Source: Polyangiaceae bacterium
GTDB lineage: Bacteria > Myxococcota_A > Polyangia > Polyangiales > Polyangiaceae
DNA length: 64,000 nt
Reading direction: 5' to 3'
NCBI GenBank assembly: GCA_025936115.1
Contig: JAICTZ010000008.1
Coordinates: 1 to 64,000, forward strand
Numbering within the stretch: position 1 is the first letter of the stretch; the number at the start of each line of letters is the position of its first letter. Both the position numbers and the translations under genes were made by a program. Below the pieces are notes generated by a model. It worked only from the letters and a program-made list of their open reading frames with translations. It had not been told where the DNA came from and searched no databases. Shown one piece after another: positions 8,513 to 17,400 of the stretch.

Positions 8513-9073
8513 TCAGTTGACCGCGAACGTCACGTTGAAGGCCGGCAGCTTTTCCGTCTTGCCGCCCCACGTGAGATCGCGCTTGGGCGTGTAGATCGCG
8601 TCGATGACGGCGATCACGTCCGAAAACGGCGTCGAGTTGTCGGTGTGGAGCACGGCTTGGTCGAGCTTGGCGTCGCTCGCCGCGCGATGGGCGCCGTTGG
8701 CGTTCCACTCGTCGCTGATCTTCTTCGCGAGATCGGGGAAGCGATAGTCGCCCTGGTTGCCGACGGGCACCGCCTTGCGATCGAGGTCGATCGTGTTGAC
8801 GACGGTGTTGCCTTCCTTCCACACGAGCTGAAACTTGGTGTCGCCCTTCATCTCGACGTGGAGCTGCTTCTCCTTCGGCGGATCCTTGGGCTCGTCCGGC
8901 TGCGGCGGACCGGGGACGCGCGCGTCGGCGTTGATGCGCGCCATCTGCGACCACACGGCCGTGACGAGCAGGAACGCGACGAGGCAGAGGAGGAAGTCGA
9001 TGAACGGGATCAGGGGAATTTCGTGGTTCGTGGAACGCTTTCCGCCGTGACCACCTACATCAATGCCAGCCAT
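8513..9073 (-). CDS. ExbD/TolR family biopolymer transport protein
   Basis: Second TolR-like subunit of the left motor operon, 186 residues. The transmembrane helix IPLIPFIDFLLCLVAFLLVT holds the conserved Asp (D26) and is nearly identical at its start to that of the neighbouring ExbD, while the periplasmic domains are divergent. A Pro/Asp/Lys-rich linker (PGPPQPDEPKDPPKE) separates helix and periplasmic domain. One TolQ-like gene followed by two TolR-like genes matches the AglR-AglQ-AglS gliding motor of Myxococcus in subunit make-up. Confidence 0.88.
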   Translation of the reverse strand: MAGIDVGGHGGKRSTNHEIPLIPFIDFLLCLVAFLLVTAVWSQMARINADARVPGPPQPDEPKDPPKEKQLHVEMKGDTKFQLVWKEGNTVVNTIDLDRKAVPVGNQGDYRFPDLAKKISDEWNANGAHRAASDAKLDQAVLHTDNSTPFSDVIAVIDAIYTPKRDLTWGGKTEKLPAFNVTFAVN

Positions 9074-9117
9074 GGAACGCCTTCCTCTTCTTCTTCAAAA
9101 AACAATCAGGAACAGGG

Positions 9118-9185
9118 GCACCGGACCCGAATCTCGCGGAGTGGAGGTTCGGGCCGGTGCTCGGGTGTCGACCGAAGCTCGGTCG
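9118..9185 (-). terminator. tandem hairpins between exbB and exbD, possible attenuator
   Basis: Directly after the exbB stop (minus-strand direction) come two stem-loops: a perfect 7-bp stem with a 3-base loop (9169-9185, CGACCGA/TCGGTCG) and a longer stem at 9118-9160 with 13-14 base arms (GCACCGGACCCGAA against TTCGGGCCGGTGC, one bulge). A run of six U follows in the transcript about 15 bases later (near 9097-9102). That is too far for a classical terminator, but partial termination or RNA processing would lower exbD relative to exbB. Confidence 0.45.
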
Positions 9186-9187
9186 GA

Positions 9188-9841
9188 TCAGCCCTCCAGA
9201 CCCTGGAGGTTCACCTTCTGGCGGTTCGCCACGACGAGGTTCAGCACGGTGACCGACGCCTCGTTGATGTCGTCTTCCATGCCCTGGGTCTTGCCGTTCA
9301 AGAACGCGAAGCCGACGAGCGCCGTGATCGCGGAGATCAGGCCGAACGCCGTGCAGTTCATCGCTTCCGAGATGCCTTCGGCGAGGATGCGTGCCTTCTG
9401 GCTCGGATCGACCGATTCGCCACCGACGGCGCCGAACGCCTTGATCAGGCCGACGATCGTACCGAAGAGGCCGCAGAGCATCGCGAGGTTCGCGAAGAGC
9501 GCGAGGAAGCCCGTGCGCTTGGTGATCTTCGGCATCTCGCGGAGAGCGCCTTCGTCCATCGCCGCCTGCACTTCTTCGTCGGGGCGGTTCACTTTGACGA
9601 GACCGGCCTGGACGATGCGCGCGAGGGGCGCGTTGGCTGCCGAACACATCTTGACGGCCTTGGCGACGTCGCCCGCGAGGATGCATTTCTGCATCGTCGC
9701 CAGGAACACGTCCTTATTGATGGACGCGCCGAAGAGGAAGACGCTGCGTTCGGCGATGGTCGCGATCGAGCAAACCAGCCAGAACAGAATGAGCCACATG
9801 GCCCAGCCACCCGCTTGATAGTGATGCCACAGATCAGACAT
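9188..9841 (-). CDS. MotA/TolQ/ExbB proton channel family protein
   Basis: Three-helix proton-channel subunit, 217 residues. The first helix (about 14-36, WAMWLILFWLVCSIATIAER) is followed by a cytoplasmic domain with the typical KDVFLATMQKCILAGDVAKA region. Helices 2 and 3 lie at about 112-136 (LFANLAMLCGLFGTIVGLIK) and 160-182 (GISEAMNCTAFGLISAITAL). The GLFGTIVG and EAMNCTAFGL segments are ExbB/TolQ hallmarks. GGAAGG with GAGAA precedes the ATG. It is the first gene of the leftward operon exbB-exbD-exbD-Cys protein, divergent from a second exbB-exbD-exbD set. Confidence 0.9.
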   Translation of the reverse strand: MSDLWHHYQAGGWAMWLILFWLVCSIATIAERSVFLFGASINKDVFLATMQKCILAGDVAKAVKMCSAANAPLARIVQAGLVKVNRPDEEVQAAMDEGALREMPKITKRTGFLALFANLAMLCGLFGTIVGLIKAFGAVGGESVDPSQKARILAEGISEAMNCTAFGLISAITALVGFAFLNGKTQGMEDDINEASVTVLNLVVANRQKVNLQGLEG

Positions 9842-10378
9842 TTCTCGTTTACCTTCCGCCCGCCCGGCTCATCTGAGCGTCCACGCATGCCGTTCGGGCT
9901 CTCGGGACACTATTTGAGACTGGCGGCTTCTTGTTGAGCCTCGGACACCCGTTCCCGCGTTACGGCGGTACTGGACGGCGCCATCTTGCTGAGTGGAACC
10001 CAGCCAGTCAAGAGAGATTGGGTCCGGAACGCATTCGCGATTGAAATCGAACGCGAGCACAAATTTCCAAGCCCTTCTTCGACGCGAAACCAAGCCGCTC
10101 GCGCGACGCGCAAGCCGACGGCCGGCAGCGACGACGCGCCACGACGGCACGTCACTTCGATAACCGCGCGGGCGAGGCGAAAGCGACGCGTGTGGGGCAA
10201 GCTCCGACGCACGACCACCCGCGCGTGCGTCCGGCCTCCCATCCGCAAAAAACCTCAGAGCGACGCGCTCTTGCTTGCTGAAAGCACGGGCGGCTATAGT
10301 GCCCTCGTCGTAGCGGGAGATGCTCTCGCTAACGCAAATGACCGAAGAAAATCGTCCTCGAGGAAAGGGACACGGGGA
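9842..10378. other. 537-bp divergent intergenic region of the two motor operons
   Basis: No convincing gene is visible. The short frames here are Arg/Ser-rich and overlap both strands. The region must contain the leftward promoter of one exbB operon and the rightward promoter of the other. It is somewhat richer in A and T around 10030-10075 and 10330-10360. The only promoter-like pair I can support for the rightward operon is at 10271-10300. Confidence 0.6.
10271..10300 (+). promoter_or_regulatory. candidate sigma70-type promoter for the right exbB operon
   Basis: TTGCTT (10271-10276), an 18-base spacer, then TATAGT (10295-10300), which matches the -10 consensus in five of six positions. Transcription would begin near 10307, leaving a leader of about 72 bases before exbB. 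The -35 is weak. Confidence 0.4.
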
Positions 10379-11053
10379 ATGCAGCTTTTGCTCCTAGCGG
10401 CCGAAGGCACCGGTGGTTCAAGCCAACTAGTCGAAGCGTTTCGGCACAATCCGACTTTCATGGTGCTGAACCTATGCACCTCGGCAGTCGTGCTCACGCT
10501 GGTGATCGAGCGGTTTGCCTTCCAGCTCACGCGCTACCGCGTCAACTCGAAGGAATTCTTCGCCCAGGTCAAAAAGCTCGTTCAGGCGGGCAACATCGAC
10601 CGGGCGATCAAGCTCTGCGAGGCGAGCGACTACCCCATTCTCCAGCTCGTCAAGTCGGGTCTCACCCACGCGAACAAGGGTCCCGACGAGATTGACGCCG
10701 CCTTGAGCGAGCGTCTGTCCGAGCTCAAACCTCAGGCCGAGAAGCGCGTCGGCGCCCTCTGGTCTCTCGCCAACATCGCGACCCTCATCGGCCTGCTCGG
10801 CACGGTGAGCGGCCTCATCGCGACCTTCAGCGCGATCTCTCAGGCAGGGTTATCGCAAGCCGACAAGCAGCGCTTGCTGTCGAACGGCATCGCGGAAGCC
10901 ATGTACAACACGGCGCTCGGTCTGGGCATCGCCGTGTTTTGCATGATCACGCACATCATCCTGCACACGCGCGCCAAGGCGATTCAGCACGACCTCGAAT
11001 CGACGATGGAACGCACCTTCAATCTGTTGACCATCGGTCAGCGTCCGAGCTGA
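10379..11053 (+). CDS. MotA/TolQ/ExbB proton channel family protein
   Basis: TolQ/ExbB-like subunit of the right motor operon, 224 residues. It has helix 1 at about 25-45 (FMVLNLCTSAVVLTLVIER), a cytoplasmic domain (KLVQAGNIDRAIKLCEASDY), helix 2 with ANIATLIGLLGTVSGLIATF, and helix 3 with GIAEAMYNTALGLGIAVFCM. The frame is open further upstream, but the ATG at 10379 is chosen because AGGAAAGGGA lies about nine bases before it and the family N terminus starts here. Two exbD genes follow at 19- and 4-base gaps, mirroring the divergent operon. Confidence 0.9.
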   Translation: MQLLLLAAEGTGGSSQLVEAFRHNPTFMVLNLCTSAVVLTLVIERFAFQLTRYRVNSKEFFAQVKKLVQAGNIDRAIKLCEASDYPILQLVKSGLTHANKGPDEIDAALSERLSELKPQAEKRVGALWSLANIATLIGLLGTVSGLIATFSAISQAGLSQADKQRLLSNGIAEAMYNTALGLGIAVFCMITHIILHTRAKAIQHDLESTMERTFNLLTIGQRPS

Positions 11054-11072
11054 AGCACGTACGCTGACGGCG

Positions 11073-11618
11073 ATGTCCGACCAGCTCACAGCGGCCCAGC
11101 GCGGCAAGATTCGGCGGCTGAGCCAGCCGCGCGAGCTCGATCCCGACGAGGAGGGAGGCGAGCTCAACATCGTGCCGTTCCTCGACATCATCGTGAACAT
11201 CCTGATCTTCGTGCTCGCGACCGTCGCCGTGACGTTCACGTCGAGCATCGAGACCACGCCCCCTTCCGGTAAGTCGTCTGGCGTCCGCAGCCAGATCCAG
11301 TCGGAGGCGCTGAACCTCACCGTCTTCATCGTGAACGACGGCTTCTCGCTCAAGGCGTCGGGCGGCAACATCGCGCCCGGGTGCTCCGGTCCCGGGCCCG
11401 GCATCGCGATACCCATGAGCAGCGGCAAGTACGACTACGCCGCGCTCACCGCCTGCGCGACCAAGCTCAAGGAAAAGTTCGAGGACGAGGATCAGGCCTA
11501 CATCACCGCAAACCCCGGTACGGAGTACCAGATCCTCATCAACGTGATCGACGCGCTCCGTCGCACGGCGACGGGCGTGCCGCTCTTCGAGAACGTCAAT
11601 TTCAAGGTGCCGCGATGA
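11073..11618 (+). CDS. ExbD/TolR family biopolymer transport protein
   Basis: TolR-like subunit, 181 residues, with an acidic N terminus (ELDPDEEGGE) and the helix LNIVPFLDIIVNILIFVLAT containing the conserved Asp (D38). The periplasmic domain includes a Gly/Pro-rich loop with two Cys (IAPGCSGPGPG and LTACATK) that could form a disulfide, unusual for ExbD. It is the middle gene of exbB-exbD-exbD. Confidence 0.87.
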   Translation: MSDQLTAAQRGKIRRLSQPRELDPDEEGGELNIVPFLDIIVNILIFVLATVAVTFTSSIETTPPSGKSSGVRSQIQSEALNLTVFIVNDGFSLKASGGNIAPGCSGPGPGIAIPMSSGKYDYAALTACATKLKEKFEDEDQAYITANPGTEYQILINVIDALRRTATGVPLFENVNFKVPR

Positions 11619-11622
11619 CGAG

Positions 11623-12243
11623 GTGGGCGTGACACAACCAGTGACCGCAGGTGGCGCCGCAGGCGGCGGAGGAAGCACGATCGTCCGCTACAAGGCGGAG
11701 CTCCGGAAAGCGATTCGCCGAAACGCGAATGAGCCGGAGGTAAACTTCCTCAACATCACGGCCATGCTCGACATCATGACGATCATCCTCGTCTTTTTGT
11801 TGAAGAGCTTGGGTGAGTCGAGCAACGCCATCCCGCAGAGCGACGATCTGCGCTTGCCGACTTCCGTGGCGCGCACGGATCCGCATCAAGAAGGCGTCAC
11901 CGTCACGCTTTCCAAGACGCAGATCCTCGTCGGCGATCAGAAGATTTTGGCGCTCCCGGGCCGGGAATCGCAGGCGCAAACGGGCGTGGGCGCGCAAAAC
12001 AAGCGCGGTGGTCCGAACGATCTCTACATCGTGCCGCTCGGCAACGTGCTGCAGACGGCGCGCCGTACGGACGTGGCGCTCCGGCGCGCCAAGGGTCTCG
12101 ACCCCTCCACCTCCGAAGCGATCATCATCGCCGATAAGGGCACCCCCTACCGCTTGTTCATCGAGGTGCTCTTCACGCTCGGTCAGAGCGAATTCGGCAA
12201 GTATCACCTGATGGTGATGCAGTCGAAGACGCTCGGCAGCTGA
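11623..12243 (+). CDS. ExbD/TolR family biopolymer transport protein
   Basis: Second TolR-like subunit of the right operon, 206 residues from GTG 11623 (a second GTG at 11629 is equally possible; there is no in-frame ATG). A Gly-rich, basic 40-residue N terminus precedes the helix NFLNITAMLDIMTIILVFLL with Asp D50. The periplasmic part ends VLFTLGQSEFGKYHLMVM, typical of the ExbD final helix and strand. It starts four bases after the previous stop, so it is co-translated. The helix is more divergent than in the other three ExbD copies, but the Asp is kept. Confidence 0.86.
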   Translation: MGVTQPVTAGGAAGGGGSTIVRYKAELRKAIRRNANEPEVNFLNITAMLDIMTIILVFLLKSLGESSNAIPQSDDLRLPTSVARTDPHQEGVTVTLSKTQILVGDQKILALPGRESQAQTGVGAQNKRGGPNDLYIVPLGNVLQTARRTDVALRRAKGLDPSTSEAIIIADKGTPYRLFIEVLFTLGQSEFGKYHLMVMQSKTLGS

Positions 12244-12349
12244 GTCGCTCGTCCCTCGCGGGCGGCTCGCGCACCCGCCCTCGGCGTGGCCGGTCGTTAA
12301 GGCCTAGCCCTTCGGTACTCGCCTCGGGTACTGAACGCGGGGTCTTTCG

Positions 12350-14431
12350 ATGGAGCTGGCGCTCATTTTCTTGCTGGAGCTCGGCGGGCTCCTGCTCGGC
12401 TCTGCCCTCGCGCGCGCGGCGTTCGGCGCGCCGAGCACGCCGCAGGTCGTGCGCGTCGTCAGGGCGCTCGAGCGGGCGGCGCGCGCATTCTTGCTGCGCG
12501 CGCTCGCCCGGTTCGGCGCTTTCTTCGGCGTGCTGCTCGGCCTGTTGCTGGCTGGAGGCGCCGCAGCGGGGCACGCGGCGGCCGGCGTCGCTGGAGCGGC
12601 CGGCATGGTGCTCGGCGCCGCGCTCGCCATGGCGACGGCGCTCGCAGCCACGTGGCTCGGCGGTCGCGCGATCACCGCGGCGGTCACTCGCGCGGGAACG
12701 CAGTTCGATCTGGCGCTCACGACGGGACTGCGCAGCGCTGGAGCGACGGGCGTCACCGCGCAAGCGCTCGGCGTGCTCGGTGCGCTCGGTCTGCTCGGTG
12801 TCGGCTATTGGATTCACCACGGCGACGTGGGCGCGAGCGCGGGTGAGATCGCGCAGCGCTCGGCGCTGTGCCTGCCGGGCTACGCGGTCGGCGCCGTCCT
12901 GGTCGCGCTCTGGCTGCACGTGACGTGCGGTGCGTACGCCACGTCGGCGCGCGCCGGCGAGCTTCGCGGCGAGCTCCTCGACGCGAACGTGGCGCGACAC
13001 ATCACGCACAACCCCGCGCTCGTCGCGAGCCTCGTCGGGGAACGCCTCGAGCACGGCGCGCTGAGTGCGCGTCTTTTCGGCGCCGCGTCGCTTGCGACGG
13101 TAGCGAGCCTTTGGCTCGCGCTCGGCTCGGGCACGAGCGAGCCCGCCGAGCTGCGCTTCGTAGCGTTTCCGCTGCTGCTCTGGGGTTTCGGGCTCGTCGC
13201 CAACGGCGCGGGGTTGTTCGTCGCGCGCGCGCTCGAAGCTCAAGGCGCGCTGCCGGCGCTCGTGCGTGGGCAGGCATGCGCGGCGGGTGTGTGGCTCGTC
13301 GGGCTGCTCGGTGCCGGCTACTGGCTTTATCCAGAGTCGTGGTTAGGTTGGTGTTTGCCAGGCGTGGCGGGTTTCGTCGGCGGAGCGGCGGCAGCTTCGG
13401 CGACTGCGCGTGCGTTCGCGCGGCGGCGCGGCGCGTTGCGCGAGGCGCTCGACGGATTCGGCGTGGGCGCGTTCGCGCCGCAGGCCGCTGCGCTCGGCTT
13501 CGGCCTCGGCCTTTCGGCGCTGGTGCTCGTGCTCGTCGGCGGCACCGCGCTCGTCGCGCAAACCGCCGGAACCGCGAGCAACGTACCCGGCGGAGCTCGG
13601 CTCGCGCTCTCGCTCTCACTCTTTGCGGCCATGGTTTGGTCCCCCTACGCTCTCGCCGTCGACGCGGCCGCGGGCCTGCTCGAAACGGCGCGAGCCGTCG
13701 CGCAGATGGCAGGTGTCGAGGGCGAAACGGCGGCTCGTCTGCAGCGTGTCGCCGAGTCGATCAAGCTACCGAGCGCTGTCGGCCGTGGCGCCCTCACGCT
13801 CACCCAAGGACTCGCGGCACTCGCGGCTGCACTGACCCTCACCCCCCCACCCGCTGCGGGCGCCGATACGAATAGCGACGCCTGGGCGACGCTGTTCGGC
13901 GTAGGGCTCGTGCTTTTCGCGGCCGGTTTGGCGGCGCGCCGTTCGGCCCGGGCATCACGCGAAGTCGCGGTCGAAGTCGAGCGACAGCTGGGAACGAAAA
14001 CCCCCGAATCGCCCGCGGAGGACCGCCTACCGAGTTATCGGACTTGCGAAGAGCTCGCGGGGCGGCTAGGAATCGGAGGCGCGGCGTCGGGAGCTGCCTC
14101 GGTCCTTTTGGGACCGGTTCTGCTTGGCATCGCTCTCCGGCTCGTGTATCGAGATGCAGGCCCTCGGCTGGCGGCCGGGACTCTCGCAGCGTTCGTTGCG
14201 GGGGCCGCGGTGACTGCCCTGGGGGTCGCGCTCGCGGTGGACGGAGCGCGTGCGGTTTTGGCCGGCGCGCGCCGCGCCAACCGTCCCGAGGGAGATCCCG
14301 TCACCCATGCGGCCTCGGTCACCGGTAGCGCGTTAGCCGAAATCCTAGGCAGCGCTGTCGAACCGGCAGCCTGCATTGCAGCAGCGATCGCTGCTTCATT
14401 CGCTCTCCTTGCAAGAACCTTCTTCCTATGA
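12350..14431 (+). CDS. membrane pyrophosphatase (HppA)-like protein lacking catalytic residues
   Basis: A 693-residue, about 16-helix, Ala/Gly/Leu-rich membrane protein of the length usual for H+/Na+-translocating pyrophosphatases. Family landmarks align in order: GTQFDLALTTGLRSAGATG (near 116-134, compare the AFRGGAVMG region), HNPALVASLVGERLEHG (220-236, compare RNPAVIADNVGDNVGDCAG), DAAAGLLETARAVAQMAG (438-455, compare DAYGPISDNAGGIAEMAG), and GSALAEILGSA (659-669, compare GDTVGDPFKDT). In the first block the metal/PPi-binding Asp align with S227, E231 and H235; in the others Asp/Lys become Glu, Ser or Gly. It is therefore unlikely to hydrolyse pyrophosphate by the known mechanism. It might be a non-pumping paralogue or structural or transport protein. 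The family call rests on my eye alignment. Confidence 0.72.
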   Translation: MELALIFLLELGGLLLGSALARAAFGAPSTPQVVRVVRALERAARAFLLRALARFGAFFGVLLGLLLAGGAAAGHAAAGVAGAAGMVLGAALAMATALAATWLGGRAITAAVTRAGTQFDLALTTGLRSAGATGVTAQALGVLGALGLLGVGYWIHHGDVGASAGEIAQRSALCLPGYAVGAVLVALWLHVTCGAYATSARAGELRGELLDANVARHITHNPALVASLVGERLEHGALSARLFGAASLATVASLWLALGSGTSEPAELRFVAFPLLLWGFGLVANGAGLFVARALEAQGALPALVRGQACAAGVWLVGLLGAGYWLYPESWLGWCLPGVAGFVGGAAAASATARAFARRRGALREALDGFGVGAFAPQAAALGFGLGLSALVLVLVGGTALVAQTAGTASNVPGGARLALSLSLFAAMVWSPYALAVDAAAGLLETARAVAQMAGVEGETAARLQRVAESIKLPSAVGRGALTLTQGLAALAAALTLTPPPAAGADTNSDAWATLFGVGLVLFAAGLAARRSARASREVAVEVERQLGTKTPESPAEDRLPSYRTCEELAGRLGIGGAASGAASVLLGPVLLGIALRLVYRDAGPRLAAGTLAAFVAGAAVTALGVALAVDGARAVLAGARRANRPEGDPVTHAASVTGSALAEILGSAVEPAACIAAAIAASFALLARTFFL

Positions 14432-17400
14432 AAACGCCGCCCGTCCGGGCTCGGCATTCATCGACCGGCAACGAGCCTTGTCCTCACTAGCTGACGCTCT
14501 TTCTACGCTCTCGGATCGCGGCCTGCGCCGCCTACTGGGGGCCCGCACCTTCCTGCGCGGCCTCGACTACGAGAAGCGCAAAGTCGTCGAAGACGTCGAT
14601 GTGAACGAGGCCCAAGCCGCCGGCAAGGTCCGCGGCTCTGACCCCGATCCCTACGCCGTCACCATTCGCCTCGGTGGCGAAGGCATCACTTCGCACTGCA
14701 CGTGTCCCGCGTTCCAGAAGACGGGTCAGCACTGCAAGCACGTCGCCGCGCTCCTCATCACGGTGCGCAACCGCGCTCGTTCGGCGCTGCCGCGCAACCC
14801 CGCCGTACAAGGCGGCGGCGGCGGCGGCCCGGCGCACCCGCCGCACGTGCACCAACCCATGCACTCTCCCCAACAGCACAACGGGGCCAACGGCCTCGAC
14901 GGCAGCAAAGCAAGCCGCCGCCGCGATCGCCGCCGGCGCGTTCAAACTCAACAACTGCCTCCGACGACGAATCACTACGTCCCGCCGCCGCCCGATGCGA
15001 CGGCACGTCCTACGGGCATCGGCGCCTGGCTCGCGCCGGACGGCAGCACGCGCCAGCTCCAGCTCGAATTCCGCGTCCACGTGCGCCAAGGCGGGCTCAC
15101 CGTCACGGTGCTCGACGTCGACAACCGGCGCCCGCTCTTGCCGAGCGACGCGCTCGGCTGGCAAGCGCTCACGCCGACCGCCGATCGCGCGGCGCTCCGC
15201 GTGCTTTCACGCTTCGAGAGCGGCAATCCGCGTCACCCTGCGGTCGACATCCGCGGTGAAGACGCGGCCGAGCTCTTGCCGCTCGTGCGCGAGCGGCGCG
15301 TGCTGCTCGAGCCGGCGCTGATGCAGCTCCGCTTCGTCGACGAACCGCTGCGGCCGCGCTTCGATCTCGAGCTCGTGGGCGCCGAGACCATCGTCGCCAA
15401 GGTGACGTTCGAGCGCAGCGACGGGCGTCGCTTCCAGCTCACGAGCGGCGGTTGGTTCGAAGGCGCTCCCGGCTGGCACATCGACACGAGCGACGGCGTG
15501 GCGCGCCCGCTCGATCCGCGCGTTTCACCCGCCGCCCTACGCCGCTTGCTGCGCAGCCCGACGATCGCCGAGCCCGCGTCGGAGCTCGTGGGCATGATCA
15601 CGTACGGGCTGCCGAAGGTCGCCATCGAAATCGGCGCGCAGCTGCCGGACTTGTCGCAGGTCGCCGACGTGGCCGACATGGAGCCGACGTTCCGCATGCG
15701 CGCGGGCGGCTCGCTCACCGAGGTCGAGGTCGAGCTCAAGGCCGTTTACGGCGATCTCGAAGTGGAGGTGCGCGCCGACGGCATCTCGCCGCCCGTCATG
15801 ATCCTGCCGCCGCGCGAGGGGCAGAAGCGCGCGCGCTGCATCCGCTGCGACATCGTCGCGCAGCAGAGCGCCGTCGAGAAGCTGCTCGAGCTCGGCCTCG
15901 AGCCCGACGAGAGCGGCCAGCATTTCGTCGCGCACGGCGACTCCGCGATCGCGTTCTGGTCGGAGGGCGTCGGCGCGCTGCCCGAGGAATGGGACCTCTA
16001 CGTGCCGGAGGAGTTCGTCGGCACGCAGGTGCGCGGCAAGCCCATCATGATGAACGCGCGCGTCTCGAGCGGCGTCGACTGGCTCAGCGTCAAGGTCGCC
16101 TACGAGAGCGAGGGCGTGGGCGTCGACCGCGACGAGCTCGAACGCTGTCTGCGCGAGGGCAAAAAATACGTGCGGCTCTCGGACAACTCGTTTGCGCCCA
16201 TCGACGCGGCGCGCGTGCAGAGCATGCTCGATCGCGAGATCGAGCTCATCACCGCCGCAGGCAAGTCCGGCAAGATCCCGCTCTCTCAAGCCGGCCGCGT
16301 GCAGGAGCTGCTCGAGCACGTCAACGCCTCGCAGATCACGGCCGGCGCCAAGGAGCTGTTCAAGAAGCTCGAGTCGATCGACGAGATCAAACCCGTCAAG
16401 AAGCCGAAGAGCCTCAAGGCGACGCTGCGTCCCTATCAGGAGCAGGGCCTCTCTTGGCTCCGCTTCATCCACGACCTCGGCTCGGGCGGCGTGCTCGCCG
16501 ACGACATGGGTCTCGGCAAGACCATCGAAACGATTGCGCTCTTGCTCTCGCTCAAGGCGGAAAAGAAGGACGAGGCGTTGCGAGCGCTCATCGTCGCGCC
16601 GACGAGCGTCGTGTCGAACTGGATGCGCGAGATCGAACGTTTCGGTCCCTCGCTCACGACCGCGCTCTGGCACGGCGCGGGCCGCAAGGAGCAGGCCGAC
16701 GAGCTCGAGAGCTCGAACGTCATCATCACGAGCTACGCGCTCCTGCGCCGCGACATCGACCTCTTGAAAGAGCTCCGCCTCGACTACGCGATCCTCGACG
16801 AGGCGCAGGGCATCAAGAATCCGATGAGCGCGACGGCGCAAGCCGCCAAGGAGCTCAACGCCCAGCATCGCCTGGCCCTCACGGGCACGCCCATCGAAAA
16901 TCGCCTCTCCGAAATCTGGTCGATCTTCGATTTCGTGAGTCCCAACATGCTCGGCAGCCTGCAGAAGTTCGAAGAGCGCTACGCGCGTCCCATCGAACAG
17001 GGCAACTCCGAGCGCGCCGCGCGCCTGCGGGCCGTGATTCACCCGTTCATTCTTCGCCGCACCAAGACCGAGGTCGCAAAGGATCTGCCGCCAAAACTCG
17101 AAGTCGACAAGCTCATCGACATGGTGCCCGACCAGAAGGCCATCTACCTTCAGGTCTTGCGGGAAGTGCGCGCGCAGGTCATGGGCGAGGTCGAGCGCCA
17201 GGGCTTGGCAAAGAGCCAGCTCCACATCCTCGCCGGCCTCACGAAGCTACGTCAGGCAGCTTGCGATCCGCGCCTGCTCGGCCTACCGCGCGAGTTCAGT
17301 CACGACGACAGCGGCAAGCTCTCGGCTCTGCGCGAGCTCGTCGAAGAGGTCGAGTCCGGCGGCCACAAGGTGCTCATCTTCAGCCAATTCGTCACGATGC

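Noticed and set aside
9869..10248. Small genes in the divergent motor promoter region
   Set aside because: The frames are Arg/Ser-rich, overlap each other on the same strand, and lack ribosome sites and family features.
12350..14431. Active proton-pumping pyrophosphatase (hppA)
   Set aside because: Length and helices fit, but the Asp/Lys residues of all three catalytic blocks are replaced.
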